From Cyanobacteriota bacterium (lineage in GTDB: Bacteria; Cyanobacteriota; Cyanobacteriia; CACIAM-69d), in contig JAKRSF010000010.1 in the NCBI GenBank assembly GCA_022402445.1, positions 356,201 through 420,200 on the forward strand: a DNA stretch of 64,000 bases, read 5' to 3'. The translations under genes and the position numbers were made by a program. The notes under the pieces are model-generated. The model worked only from the letters and a program-made list of their open reading frames with translations. It ran no database searches and was not told the origin of the DNA. Every line of letters starts with the position of its first letter. Within the stretch, counting starts at the first letter, position 1. Shown here piece after piece: positions 53,388 through 62,230 of the stretch.

Positions 53388-55208
53388 ATGAGTCAGCGTG
53401 TGTGTCTGGATGTTTTGCGTTTTCTCGGTTGTTCGGGATGGATGGGGCGATCACGGCGGCGATCGCGGCGGCTGGCCCCGTTGGGGATCGTCACCATTTC
53501 GCTGGGTTTAGTGCTGGCCCTCGGGATGGGGCTAGGGCCGTTGGGGGCTTTCCCGGCCAGGGGATCAACCCCGGCCCCCCCGGATGCCGCCGCTGATCCC
53601 GCCCCGGCCCCTGCTCCTGCTCCGGGACCCCTGCTGCAACTGCCGTCCGTCCTGGGTTGGCCCAATCCGCCCCAGGAATCCCTGCGGGAGACGTGGGTGC
53701 ATTTGGACGGGCGGCCCCTGTTTCGCATTACGGCGGACGCGACGATGTTGGGCGATCGCCGCCGGGAGGTGCAAGGGGCACTCAATGCCGCCGCCGAGAC
53801 CCTCTTTGACCAACCGGATGAGCCGATCCGTTTCGAGATCCGCCAGCGAGCGTCCCTGCCGACGTTGTACCTGAACGATCGCTACCTGATGACGGTTCTC
53901 GAGTCGGACGCGCGGCTGGAGCGGCTGTCCCCGGAGGCGTGGGCCGTCTCGAAGGGGGAACGGCTGCGGGCGGCCCTCGAACAGGGGCGGCGGGAACGGC
54001 GGCCAACTCAACAGGCCCAGGCCCAGCGACAGGCGATCGCCCTGGCGGCGGCCACATTCGGGGCGACGGTGGCCCTAGAGGGGGTGCGGCGGTGGCTCCA
54101 GCGGCGCGATCGCCGTCCCCGGCCACCCCAACCGGGCAGTACGTTGCTTGATACCCAGTTGCGCGCCCTGCGGCGGAAAAATTGGCTTGCCCTGCGGGAT
54201 TTGCTGCTGACCCTGACGCCGCCGACCCTGTGGCTGGTGACGGGCCTGACGATCGCGGGGTGGTTCCCCCAAACGCGGGTGCTGCAAACCTGGGGTACCC
54301 AAAACCTCAACCTCTACCTGGGGCTGGGGGCGATCGCCCTGGGCACCTACGCGGTGATCCGCCTGAGCTTTGTGGCCACCGATCGCTTCGTGGGGGCGGT
54401 GTTGGTGGGTACGCAACTGTCCACCCGGCCCCCGGCCCGGTTGCAGCAGCGGGTGTTTACGATCTCTAGCCTGGTGAAAAGCATCGTCACCGTCACCCTC
54501 GCGATCGCGGGGATGCTGGTGGCGCTCCTGTTTTTGGGGGTGGACATTGGCCCGTTGATTGCGGGCGCGAGTTTGATCGGCGTGGCCCTGTCCCTGGCGT
54601 CCCAAAGTTTGATCAAAGATGCCATCAACGGTTGCCTGATTCTCCTGGAGGATCAATACGCCGTGGGGGATGTGATTGTCGTCAAGGCCAACGAAATCTA
54701 CGGCCAGGTGGAAAACATTACCCTGCGGGTGACCCAACTGCGGGATCCGGAGCAGCGGCTGATCACGATTCCCAATAGCGAAATTCGCATCGTCTCGAAC
54801 CTGTCGAGCCATCGATCGCAGGCGGATCTCAAAATTCCCATCGCCTACGGCAGTGATCTGGAGGCGGCGATCGCGGAAATCGAAGCGGTGAACAACACCC
54901 TCTTGATCGATCCGGCGTGGCGGCCGCTGATCCTGTCGGAGCCCAAGATTTTGGGGGTGGATGAATTTGCGGACACGGGCCTGATCGTGCGGGTGTGGAT
55001 CGAAACGCTGCCCCTGAAGCAGTGGGACGTGGCGCGGGAGTTTCGGCGGCGGCTGAAGCTGGCCTTCGATCGCGCCCAAATTGCCATGGCGACGACCCAA
55101 ATGGCGGTGGCGATGACCGGGCTGCACCGGCGCGATCGCCGCGATCGCCAGAACCCGGATCCTTGGGCGGGCGACCCTGCATCCGAATTGCCCCCGGCGG
55201 CGTACTAG
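53388..55208 (+). CDS. MscS-family mechanosensitive channel with long N-terminal region
   Basis: 606 residues from the ATG at 53388. The N-terminus has a signal-like helix (LGIVTISLGLVLALGMGL) and a proline-rich stretch, then a periplasmic domain of about 130 residues. Transmembrane segments start about residue 210. The MscS core is at about 350-480: IAGMLVALLFLGVDIGPLIA, GASLIGVALSLASQSLIKDA (pore helix) and GCLILLEDQYAVGDVIVV. The C-terminal alpha/beta vestibule follows. It is a turgor-release or signalling channel of the inner membrane. Confidence 0.92.
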   Translation: MSQRVCLDVLRFLGCSGWMGRSRRRSRRLAPLGIVTISLGLVLALGMGLGPLGAFPARGSTPAPPDAAADPAPAPAPAPGPLLQLPSVLGWPNPPQESLRETWVHLDGRPLFRITADATMLGDRRREVQGALNAAAETLFDQPDEPIRFEIRQRASLPTLYLNDRYLMTVLESDARLERLSPEAWAVSKGERLRAALEQGRRERRPTQQAQAQRQAIALAAATFGATVALEGVRRWLQRRDRRPRPPQPGSTLLDTQLRALRRKNWLALRDLLLTLTPPTLWLVTGLTIAGWFPQTRVLQTWGTQNLNLYLGLGAIALGTYAVIRLSFVATDRFVGAVLVGTQLSTRPPARLQQRVFTISSLVKSIVTVTLAIAGMLVALLFLGVDIGPLIAGASLIGVALSLASQSLIKDAINGCLILLEDQYAVGDVIVVKANEIYGQVENITLRVTQLRDPEQRLITIPNSEIRIVSNLSSHRSQADLKIPIAYGSDLEAAIAEIEAVNNTLLIDPAWRPLILSEPKILGVDEFADTGLIVRVWIETLPLKQWDVAREFRRRLKLAFDRAQIAMATTQMAVAMTGLHRRDRRDRQNPDPWAGDPASELPPAAY

Positions 55209-55283
55209 GGGAAATGCGCGATCGCGCTCGGGTCTGCCTTGGGATTCCCGCGATCGCCTCAACCCCTATCCCCATCAAATACC

Positions 55284-57161
55284 GTGGCAATTCTAGCGGG
55301 CTTAACCAACGACAACGTACTGGCGCTGTTCGACCAGCGGACCCCCGACCAGGTGAAACTCCTCCCGGTGACCGGCCTCGACGGCACGCTCCTGGGGATT
55401 GATCGCCGTCCGGCCAATGGCATGCTCTACGGCCTCACCACCACCGATCGCCTCTACACCATCGACGGGCGCACGGGCGCGGCCACCCTGGTGAGCACCC
55501 TGTCGGAGCCGTTCCGGGCGGGGGCCGTGTCGGGGGTTGACTTCAATCCGGTGGCCGATCGCCTGCGCCTGGTGGGGGACAACGGCCAGAATTTTCGGAT
55601 CAATGTGGACACGGGGGCGGTGATTGTTGATGGGGCGATCGCCTTCGGGATGGCGGATGCCAATGCGGGCCGTCCGGCTAAGGTGACCGCTTCGGCCTAT
55701 ACCAATTCCCTGCCGGGGGCGACGGCGACCCAGTTGTTTAACCTCGATGGGTTCCTGGATACGCTGCTGTTGCAGGATCCGCCCAATGATGGGGGCCTAC
55801 GGACGATCGCGCCGCTGAGTGCGGACCTGGGGGCGGTTTCGGGTTTTGAGATCATCTCCGGCCCCGGTGGCAGCAATACGCCCTTCATCGCCAGCAATGG
55901 CCGCCTCCATAGCCTTGATCTGACCAGCGGGGCCATCGGTGTCCTCGGTCCCATTGGCAACGGTTCCCTGGATCTGCTGGGGCTGACGGAGGCTCCGGTG
56001 GGGGCGATCGCCCCGAGGACTTCCGTGGATACGCGGGCCTTTGCTCTGACGGGGAATAATACGATCCTGGCTTTCAGTCCCCTGAATCCGAGCGCCACCA
56101 CGGCGATCGCGATCGGCGGCCTAGAGGGGAATTTGCTGGGTATCGACGTGCGCCCCGCCGACGGCCAACTCTACGGCATCACCACCACCAACGGCGTTTA
56201 CCGCATCGATCCGACCTCCGGCGCGGCCACCCTGGTGAGCACCCTGTCGGAGTCCTTTGATGCGGGGGCGATCTCCGGCTTTGACTTCAACCCCGTGCCC
56301 GATCGCCTGCGCCTGGTGGGGGACACCAACACCAACTTCCGCATCAATGTGGATACGGGGGCGGTGATTGTGGATGGATCGCTGGCCTTTGCGGCGGGCG
56401 GCGACCTGGCGGCCCTGGATCCGAACGTGACGGCGGCGGCCTACACCAACTCCGTGGCGGGGGCGACGACGACGGCCCTATATGTCATTGATCCCCTGGA
56501 AGATCGCCTGCTGCTGCAAAGTCCGCCCAACGATGGCGTTCTGCAAACGGTGGGGGATTTGGGGGTCGATTTCGACGCGATCGCGGGGTTTGATATCCTG
56601 CGGACGCCCCAAGGGGAAGACCTGGCCTATGCCGTGTCCAACTCGACGCTCTATTCCATTGATCTGCTGACGGGGCAAGCCTTTGAGGTCGGTCCCGTGG
56701 GCGATGGGCAGGCCACGAATCTCCAGGGCTTCGCGATCGCGGGGGGCACGGGCCAGTTCAACGGGCGGCTCGACGGCGACGGCACCGGCCCCTTCGATCC
56801 GCTGCAATATATCGCCTCCCACGACGATTTGATCGGCACCTTTGGCGTGAATCCCGCGTCCGGGGCGCTGCACTTTGAGCAGTTTGGCCGCGCCGAGAAC
56901 CGCGCGATCGACCAATTTGATGAACTGCGCTACCTGGCGTCCTACCCGGATCTGATCGGGGCCTTTGGCACGGATGTCACCCAGGCGACCGCCCACTTCA
57001 TCCGCGTCGGCGCATCCGAGGGGCGCACGGACGATCGCTTCAACCCCGTCGGCTACCTGAACAATTTCGCCGACCTTCGCCAAGCCTTTGGCAATGACCT
57101 GGTGGCCGCCACCCGCCACTATGTCCAAATTGGCCTGTCGGAGGGGCGCAGCGATCGTTAG
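55284..57161 (+). CDS. Duplicated DUF4394 protein with three C-terminal 45-residue surface repeats
   Basis: 625 residues from a GTG at 55284; a TTG at 55239 is also in frame and neither start has a clear ribosome binding site. Two DUF4394 units (about 1-250 and 255-500) share motifs such as LGIDRRPANGMLYGLTTTDR / LGIDVRPADGQLYGITTTNG and DRLRLVGD..NFRINVDTGA. Three repeats close the protein: YIASHDDLIGTFGVNPASGA, YLASYPDLIGAFG and YLNNFADLRQAFGNDL, each followed by HF/HY..G..EGR. These repeats occur in large secreted cyanobacterial proteins. There is no Sec signal, so C-terminally directed (type I) export is possible but unproven. Confidence 0.8.
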   Translation: MAILAGLTNDNVLALFDQRTPDQVKLLPVTGLDGTLLGIDRRPANGMLYGLTTTDRLYTIDGRTGAATLVSTLSEPFRAGAVSGVDFNPVADRLRLVGDNGQNFRINVDTGAVIVDGAIAFGMADANAGRPAKVTASAYTNSLPGATATQLFNLDGFLDTLLLQDPPNDGGLRTIAPLSADLGAVSGFEIISGPGGSNTPFIASNGRLHSLDLTSGAIGVLGPIGNGSLDLLGLTEAPVGAIAPRTSVDTRAFALTGNNTILAFSPLNPSATTAIAIGGLEGNLLGIDVRPADGQLYGITTTNGVYRIDPTSGAATLVSTLSESFDAGAISGFDFNPVPDRLRLVGDTNTNFRINVDTGAVIVDGSLAFAAGGDLAALDPNVTAAAYTNSVAGATTTALYVIDPLEDRLLLQSPPNDGVLQTVGDLGVDFDAIAGFDILRTPQGEDLAYAVSNSTLYSIDLLTGQAFEVGPVGDGQATNLQGFAIAGGTGQFNGRLDGDGTGPFDPLQYIASHDDLIGTFGVNPASGALHFEQFGRAENRAIDQFDELRYLASYPDLIGAFGTDVTQATAHFIRVGASEGRTDDRFNPVGYLNNFADLRQAFGNDLVAATRHYVQIGLSEGRSDR

Positions 57162-57532
57162 GGCCAGGTCAGGTTCCGCCAGTTAACCGCGATCGCGGAA
57201 CCATCCACCATGGGGCCGATCTCTGTACCGGGGGTCGGCCCTCGATCTTTATAAATTGCGGACTCCTTTTTTCCCCAGGGTTCCAGGTCAGCGGATCTTC
57301 GCCCCAGGAAACGTCGATAATGGTGGATCGATTCTGATCTGGCCGATCCCCACTGGCCGATCGCCGCGATCGCCCCCAATGCCCCCGGATCCCCCGCGAA
57401 AATCCGATCTAAATCCGTAAACTTTTAATTCATACTTTGTACTTTCCTATACTGGAATTAGGATTAAAAGCAGATTAACAGCACCGTCCCCCACCTTCTC
57501 CGAGTGTTTCCCTTACGACTGGGCAGGTTAGC
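57162..57532. promoter_or_regulatory. 371-nt intergenic region with candidate promoter
   Basis: No gene recognised. The segment 57418-57470 is AT-rich, with TATACT at 57448-57453 as a plausible -10 element about 80 nt before the kinase start; the best -35, TTAATT, is weak. HIP1 and GATC-rich sequence fills the rest. Confidence 0.4.
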
Positions 57533-59320
57533 GTGAACGCAGACTTGGACTTTTCCGAACCCCGACCCCGCGATCGCGGCACCTTCATTCCCCCCACCGC
57601 CGCCGGAGTGCGCCCCGCCCGCCGCTACGACGCGGACACCATCCGTCAGCAGTATCGATGGCGACCCTGGTTGCCCTTCGCGCGATCGGTCCAAGTGCTG
57701 CTGTCCGTCGCCGCCTTCGCCCTGGGGATGCTCCGCGATCGCTGGTTCGGCGAAAACCGCGCCCAGATCGGCAGGCGCGCCGCCCAACTGCGGGACATGC
57801 TCATCCACCTCGGCCCCACCTTCATCAAGGCTGGCCAAGCCCTCTCCACCCGCCCGGACCTCGTGCGGGCCGACTACCTCATTGAGCTGGAGAAACTGCA
57901 AGATCGCCTGCCCCCCTTCCCCTCCGATGTGGCCTTTGCCCTGATCGAAGCGGACCTAGAGCAGGCACCCCAGGATATTTTTCGGACCATTGCGCCGGAA
58001 CCCATCGCCGCCGCCAGCCTCGGCCAGGTGTACCGCGCCACGCTCCACAGCGGCGAAGAGGTGGCCGTCAAGGTGCAGCGGCCCAATCTGCTGCCCACCC
58101 TGACACTAGATCTCTACATCATGCGGTGGATCGCCGGGTGGATTGGACCCCTGCTGCCCCTGAAATTGGGCCACGGTTTGGCGGAAATTGTCGATGAATT
58201 CGGCACCAAACTGTTTGAAGAAATTGACTACATCAACGAAGGGCAAAACGCCGAACGGTTTGCGGAAAATTTCAAGGATGATCCCACCGTTAAGGTCCCG
58301 ACGATCTATTGGGACTATTGCAGCCATCGCATTCTCGTTTTGGAATGGATTGATGGCATCAAATTGACCGATACGGACGCGATCCGTGGGGCGGGGCTCG
58401 ATCGCGATGCCCTGATCACCATTGGCGTCACGTCGGGTCTGCGGCAACTGTTGGAATTTGGCTTTTTCCATGCGGATCCCCATCCGGGAAATCTGTTTGC
58501 CCTGCGCGATGGGCGGATGGCCTATATCGACTTCGGCATGATGGATCAACTGGAGGAGGTGGCGAAGGAAACCATCGTGGATTCCGTGGTGCATCTCCTC
58601 AATCGCAAGTATGAGGCCCTGGCGGGGGATTTTGTACGGCTGGGCTTTTTGACGCCGGAGACGGATATTTATCCGATTGTGCCTGCGTTGGAGTCGGTGC
58701 TGGGCAATGCGATCGGGAAGGATGTGGGGACATTTAATTTCAAAACCATCACCGATCGCTTCTCGGAGTTGATGTATGACTATCCGTTCCGGGTGCCGTC
58801 AAAATTTGCGTTGATCATCCGGTCTTTGGTGACCCAGGAGGGGTTGGCCCTGAGCTTAAATCCGCAGTTCAAGATTGTGGATATTGCCTATCCCTATGTG
58901 GCGCGGCGGCTGCTGGCGGGCGAGTCGGCCCAGTTGCGGCGGCGGTTGATTGAAGTGCTGTTTGAGGATGGCAAATTCCAGTGGTCGCGCCTGGAGAATT
59001 TGCTGAGGATTGCCCGGACGGATACGCAGTTTGATCTGGTGCCGACGGCGCGGCTGGGGTTGCGCTATTTGCTCTCGGAGGAGGGGCAGGTGCTGCGCGA
59101 TCGCCTGTTGCTGGCCCTGGTGGAAGACGATCGCCTCCATGGGGAAGAGGTGCAGCGCCTGTGGGATTTGGTGAAGGATGATCTGGATCCGCAGGCCCTG
59201 ATGCAGGCGGCGATCGGGACCGCGTGGGATGCGTTTGCGGAATATTCCCTGGGCCGGGTGGCGCAGTTGTGGGGCGGTGGGGCGATCGCGCCGGTGGCCG
59301 CTTTGCGCGATAATGCCTAA
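57533..59320 (+). CDS. ABC1/AarF/UbiB-family atypical kinase
   Basis: 595 residues from a GTG at 57533, preceded by AGG at a normal distance. The family-specific KxGQ motif appears as GPTFIKAGQALSTRPDLV. Kinase-like motifs are the Ala-rich AAASLGQVYRA loop, EVAVKVQRPN (Lys), FFHADPHPGNLFALRDG (catalytic loop) and YIDFGMMDQL (metal-binding Asp). One hydrophobic segment lies at about 50-65. Cyanobacterial and plastid ABC1 kinases influence prenylquinone metabolism and attach to thylakoids or plastoglobules. The substrate is unknown. Confidence 0.93.
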   Translation: MNADLDFSEPRPRDRGTFIPPTAAGVRPARRYDADTIRQQYRWRPWLPFARSVQVLLSVAAFALGMLRDRWFGENRAQIGRRAAQLRDMLIHLGPTFIKAGQALSTRPDLVRADYLIELEKLQDRLPPFPSDVAFALIEADLEQAPQDIFRTIAPEPIAAASLGQVYRATLHSGEEVAVKVQRPNLLPTLTLDLYIMRWIAGWIGPLLPLKLGHGLAEIVDEFGTKLFEEIDYINEGQNAERFAENFKDDPTVKVPTIYWDYCSHRILVLEWIDGIKLTDTDAIRGAGLDRDALITIGVTSGLRQLLEFGFFHADPHPGNLFALRDGRMAYIDFGMMDQLEEVAKETIVDSVVHLLNRKYEALAGDFVRLGFLTPETDIYPIVPALESVLGNAIGKDVGTFNFKTITDRFSELMYDYPFRVPSKFALIIRSLVTQEGLALSLNPQFKIVDIAYPYVARRLLAGESAQLRRRLIEVLFEDGKFQWSRLENLLRIARTDTQFDLVPTARLGLRYLLSEEGQVLRDRLLLALVEDDRLHGEEVQRLWDLVKDDLDPQALMQAAIGTAWDAFAEYSLGRVAQLWGGGAIAPVAALRDNA

Positions 59321-59434
59321 CGGTTTTGGGCCGGGGGTGTTGCTGCCGCTATGGCCCTAGGGTCTGGCGGGTTGCCCCCTGAGCCACTGCTTCAATCATC
59401 CTTTCGCTAGGGCGATCGCGCCGCCCTTGTTTTT

Positions 59435-59812
59435 ATGATGTTTTTTTATGCACCCCAGGGGCCGTTTGTGCTCCTCGCGATCGGCATTTTTATGGGGCTA
59501 ACGTCGGGGCTGGCCTTCGCGGCGACGTTCCGGCGGTTGGCGGCGGCGTGGCTGCGGACTGAGGCGCGGGATCCGGCGGCCCTGCGATCACTGCCCGAAG
59601 TCTGGTTGCCGTTCATTGGCATGGCGAGCGGGGCCTGTGCTTTTTTGGGGGCGTCGCTCCAGGTGTTTTCCTTCACGCCGAAGTGGGCCTTTTTGTGCTC
59701 GGTGCCGGTGACCGTGGGGGGGACGCTGGCGGTTTGGTGGCAGTTCGGCATTGTGCTGCGCCAGATCCAGCGGGGGGGCGTCGCGGCGATCGACCTGTCG
59801 TCGCTGGAGTAG
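59435..59812 (+). CDS. Small membrane protein, conserved cyanobacterial type
   Basis: 125 residues from the ATG at 59435 (a second ATG follows at once). Three predicted transmembrane helices: about 10-30 (FVLLAIGIFMGLTSGLAFAA), 55-78 (VWLPFIGMASGACAFLGASL) and 85-108. A basic loop between helices 1 and 2 (RRLAAAWLRTEARDP) should be cytoplasmic. I do not recognise a named family. Convergent with corA, 28 nt apart. Confidence 0.7.
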   Translation: MMFFYAPQGPFVLLAIGIFMGLTSGLAFAATFRRLAAAWLRTEARDPAALRSLPEVWLPFIGMASGACAFLGASLQVFSFTPKWAFLCSVPVTVGGTLAVWWQFGIVLRQIQRGGVAAIDLSSLE

Positions 59813-59840
59813 GTCCCGGTGGGGGCTAGGTGAGGTCGGG

Positions 59841-60995
59841 TCAAGTTAAATTTTTGAACCAGCCGCGCCGCCAGAAATAAAACAGCAGGCCCGCCGCGAT
59901 CGCGGCCATCAGCAGCAGGGCAAAGGGATAGCCATAGGCCCAATTCAATTCCGGCATATTCCAGCGGGAAATGTCGGGGTTGAAGTTCATGCCATAGACC
60001 CCCGCTATAAAAGTCAGGGGAATAAAAATCGTGGACACCACCGCCAGCAATTTCATGATTTCGTTCATGCGATTGCTGATGGAGGACATGTATAAATCCA
60101 TCAAGTTGACGGTCATTTCCTGATATAAATTCAGGATTTCCATCACGTCGGTGGCGTGTTCGTGGCAGTCCTGGAGGCTGAGCTTACTTTCGCGGCTCAG
60201 GCGGATGTCGCTTTCGCGCAGGAGTTTGGCGATCGCGGCGATCTGGGGCAAAACGAACCGGCGCATCCCCAGCAATTCCCGCTTCAGATCGTAGATTTCC
60301 TCTAGGATTTTGCGGTTGGGATCAAAAAGCACCTGATTTTCTAGGCGCTCGATGCGATCGGCGTAGGCTTCGAGAATGGGGAAAAAACCATCAATGATTG
60401 CATCAATCAACGACACGGCCAAATAGTCCGCCCCCATACTGCGAATAATGCCCCGGCGGGTCCGCAGGCGATCGCGCACCGGCTCGAAGGCATCATTTTC
60501 GCTGTCTTCCTTGACGGTTAGGACGTAGCGATCGCTGAAAATAATACTGACCTGTTCACTGACGCAGCCCTCACCGCGCATCCGGGGCGACAGCATCCGC
60601 AGAATCGCAATGATGCGATCGCCATCAATTTCCACCTTGGGCCGCTGGGGCACATTGACCACATCTTCGAGGGTGAGCGGATGCAGTTGAAACACCTCCC
60701 CCAACTGGCGCAGGACCGTTTCATGGCCGAGGCCGCGCACATCGAACCAGGTCATCGACGGCGTTTGCAGGTGGGGGATGCACTCGCGGGGGTGGCGGAA
60801 CACGTACTGGCTCAGTTGCGTTTCCGTGTAGTCCATGCCGAAAATTTCCGGCGGCAGGGCATCCACATCCACGTGGAGCGTCCCCGGCAGGCTACCGGGC
60901 CGCTCGGGGAAATAGTCCCAGCCCACATCCTCCTCGGTTTCGAGGTCGTCGAGCCAGTCTGGCCGCTCATCCGGTGGTGCGGTGCGATCGGCCAT
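59841..60995 (-). CDS. corA: CorA magnesium/cobalt transport protein
   Basis: 384 residues from the ATG at 60995. A large cytoplasmic funnel domain (VNVPQRPKVEIDGDRIIAIL, RDRLRTRRGIIRSMGADYLA) is followed by a long helix and two C-terminal transmembrane segments. The first carries the selectivity motif YGMNF (FIAGVYGMNFNPDI). The C-terminal end, FYFWRRGWFKNL, has the usual positive charges. The protein forms pentameric Mg2+ channels gated by internal Mg2+. The N-terminal 40 residues are acidic and variable. Confidence 0.95.
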   Translation of the reverse strand: MADRTAPPDERPDWLDDLETEEDVGWDYFPERPGSLPGTLHVDVDALPPEIFGMDYTETQLSQYVFRHPRECIPHLQTPSMTWFDVRGLGHETVLRQLGEVFQLHPLTLEDVVNVPQRPKVEIDGDRIIAILRMLSPRMRGEGCVSEQVSIIFSDRYVLTVKEDSENDAFEPVRDRLRTRRGIIRSMGADYLAVSLIDAIIDGFFPILEAYADRIERLENQVLFDPNRKILEEIYDLKRELLGMRRFVLPQIAAIAKLLRESDIRLSRESKLSLQDCHEHATDVMEILNLYQEMTVNLMDLYMSSISNRMNEIMKLLAVVSTIFIPLTFIAGVYGMNFNPDISRWNMPELNWAYGYPFALLLMAAIAAGLLFYFWRRGWFKNLT

Positions 60996-61007
60996 GGCCG
61001 TTTCTCC

Positions 61008-61075
61008 TGCTTAGCCCATCTGTAGCCCGTGGTTAGCCCATGGTTTAGCCCATGATTAGTCCATGGTTTAGCCCG
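61008..61075 (+). repeat. Degenerate 11-12-nt tandem repeat
   Basis: About five units of TTAGCCCATGGT (variants TAGCCCGTGGT, TAGCCCATGAT, TAGTCCATGGTT) fill the gap between corA and the MBL-fold gene and reach the stop codon of the latter. Confidence 0.85.
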
Positions 61076-61877
61076 CGATCGCGGGGGTGGCGCGGGGGGT
61101 GAGGGGCACCGCCAAGCGTTGGCCCACCGCCGGTTGCAGCACCTGGCAGTCCAGCCCCGCCGCCGCCAGCGATCGCCCAAACCCCTCGAGGGTGCCCCCC
61201 TGGCGCAGGGCCTTCACCAGCAGGCCGCTGTAGCGCACCTCCCCCGCCGCCGCCGTGGGGATCATCACCTGGGGCCGCACCCGCTGCGCCAACTGGAGGG
61301 CCGTCTTGCCGCCGCGAAGAATCGGCAAAAAGCCAATGCACAGATCCAGCAGGGGCGAGAGGGTCACGTCAATCGGCCCCAGGTCCGCCAAATTCGCCGG
61401 GTGGTAGCCGTGGGGTTCGTAGTAAACGCTTGGCCCCGGTGCGTCTTCGCCCTGGGAGGCGATCGCCCGGACCACATAGCCATTTTCCAGCGCCCCCGGC
61501 CCCACCGGAGCCCCCGCCGTCGCCACAATTTCCACCGCGTTGCCAATGCAGTGGCGATCGCCATGGGCCAGGGCAACCACCGTTTCAAAGCCCAACTCCC
61601 GCGCCACCGCCGCCGCCGACGGCGACCCAATCACCGGCACCGATCGCGCAAACAGCTCCAGCGTGGGTCGGTGGGCATGATCTTCGAGGCCCTGGGACAG
61701 CAAAATCGCATCCAAATTCTGGGGCGGCGCGATCGGGGCCGGATGCTCCCCCTTAAAAAACCACTCCGCATTGCCAAACATCAGCGGCCCCGTCAGCCAC
61801 GGATCCAGCAAAATCCGCCGCCCCCCCAACTCCAGCAGCCAACTGTTGCTATCAAACCAGGTCAGATGTAAAGCCAT
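61068..61877 (-). CDS. MBL-fold (UlaG/YhfI-like) metallo-hydrolase family protein
   Basis: 269 residues from the ATG at 61877; the frame is open for 20 more codons upstream. The N-terminus HLTWFDSNSWLLELGGRRIL and DPWLTGP match the lactonase-like MBL family, but the zinc motif HxHxDH is degenerate (LLSQGLEDHAHRPTLELF), so catalytic competence is uncertain. The C-terminal part contains VYYEPHGYHPANLADLGPID and DVTLSPLLDLCIGFLPILRG. I know similar proteins in cyanobacteria only as MBL-fold hydrolases of unknown function. corA is downstream on the same strand. Confidence 0.78.
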   Translation of the reverse strand: MALHLTWFDSNSWLLELGGRRILLDPWLTGPLMFGNAEWFFKGEHPAPIAPPQNLDAILLSQGLEDHAHRPTLELFARSVPVIGSPSAAAVARELGFETVVALAHGDRHCIGNAVEIVATAGAPVGPGALENGYVVRAIASQGEDAPGPSVYYEPHGYHPANLADLGPIDVTLSPLLDLCIGFLPILRGGKTALQLAQRVRPQVMIPTAAAGEVRYSGLLVKALRQGGTLEGFGRSLAAAGLDCQVLQPAVGQRLAVPLTPRATPAIAG

Positions 61878-62230
61878 GGCACCAATCAAAATAAACGGGT
61901 CACGAACCGATCGCGGATCCATCAAAATCCAGATCAACTATGAACAAATATGAACGCAAAAATAGGGTTTGGGGATCGCCGAGCCATTCCCGAAGGGGCG
62001 ATCGCGGCAATCTCCAGGATCCAGATTAGGGCAGGGCAAACGTCCAGATCCCCAGCCGCACCCGCCGGTCCCCATGGTGACACACTCCCCGACGGCCATC
62101 GGCGATCGCGCGATCGACCCATAAAAATTAGCCGTAGGCCCCAAACGGGTTTGCTAGGCTTACCGTGTCTGAGGCGGCGGACCCAAATCCTCGATTCAGA
62201 CGGCGTCTAATCTGCAAATGACTCAAAACC
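61878..62230. other. 353-nt intergenic region
   Basis: Lies between the divergent MBL-fold gene and the channel gene, so it must contain both promoters. No gene, hairpin or family repeat was recognised. A short AT-rich part at 61935-61970 is the most promoter-like piece. Confidence 0.4.
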
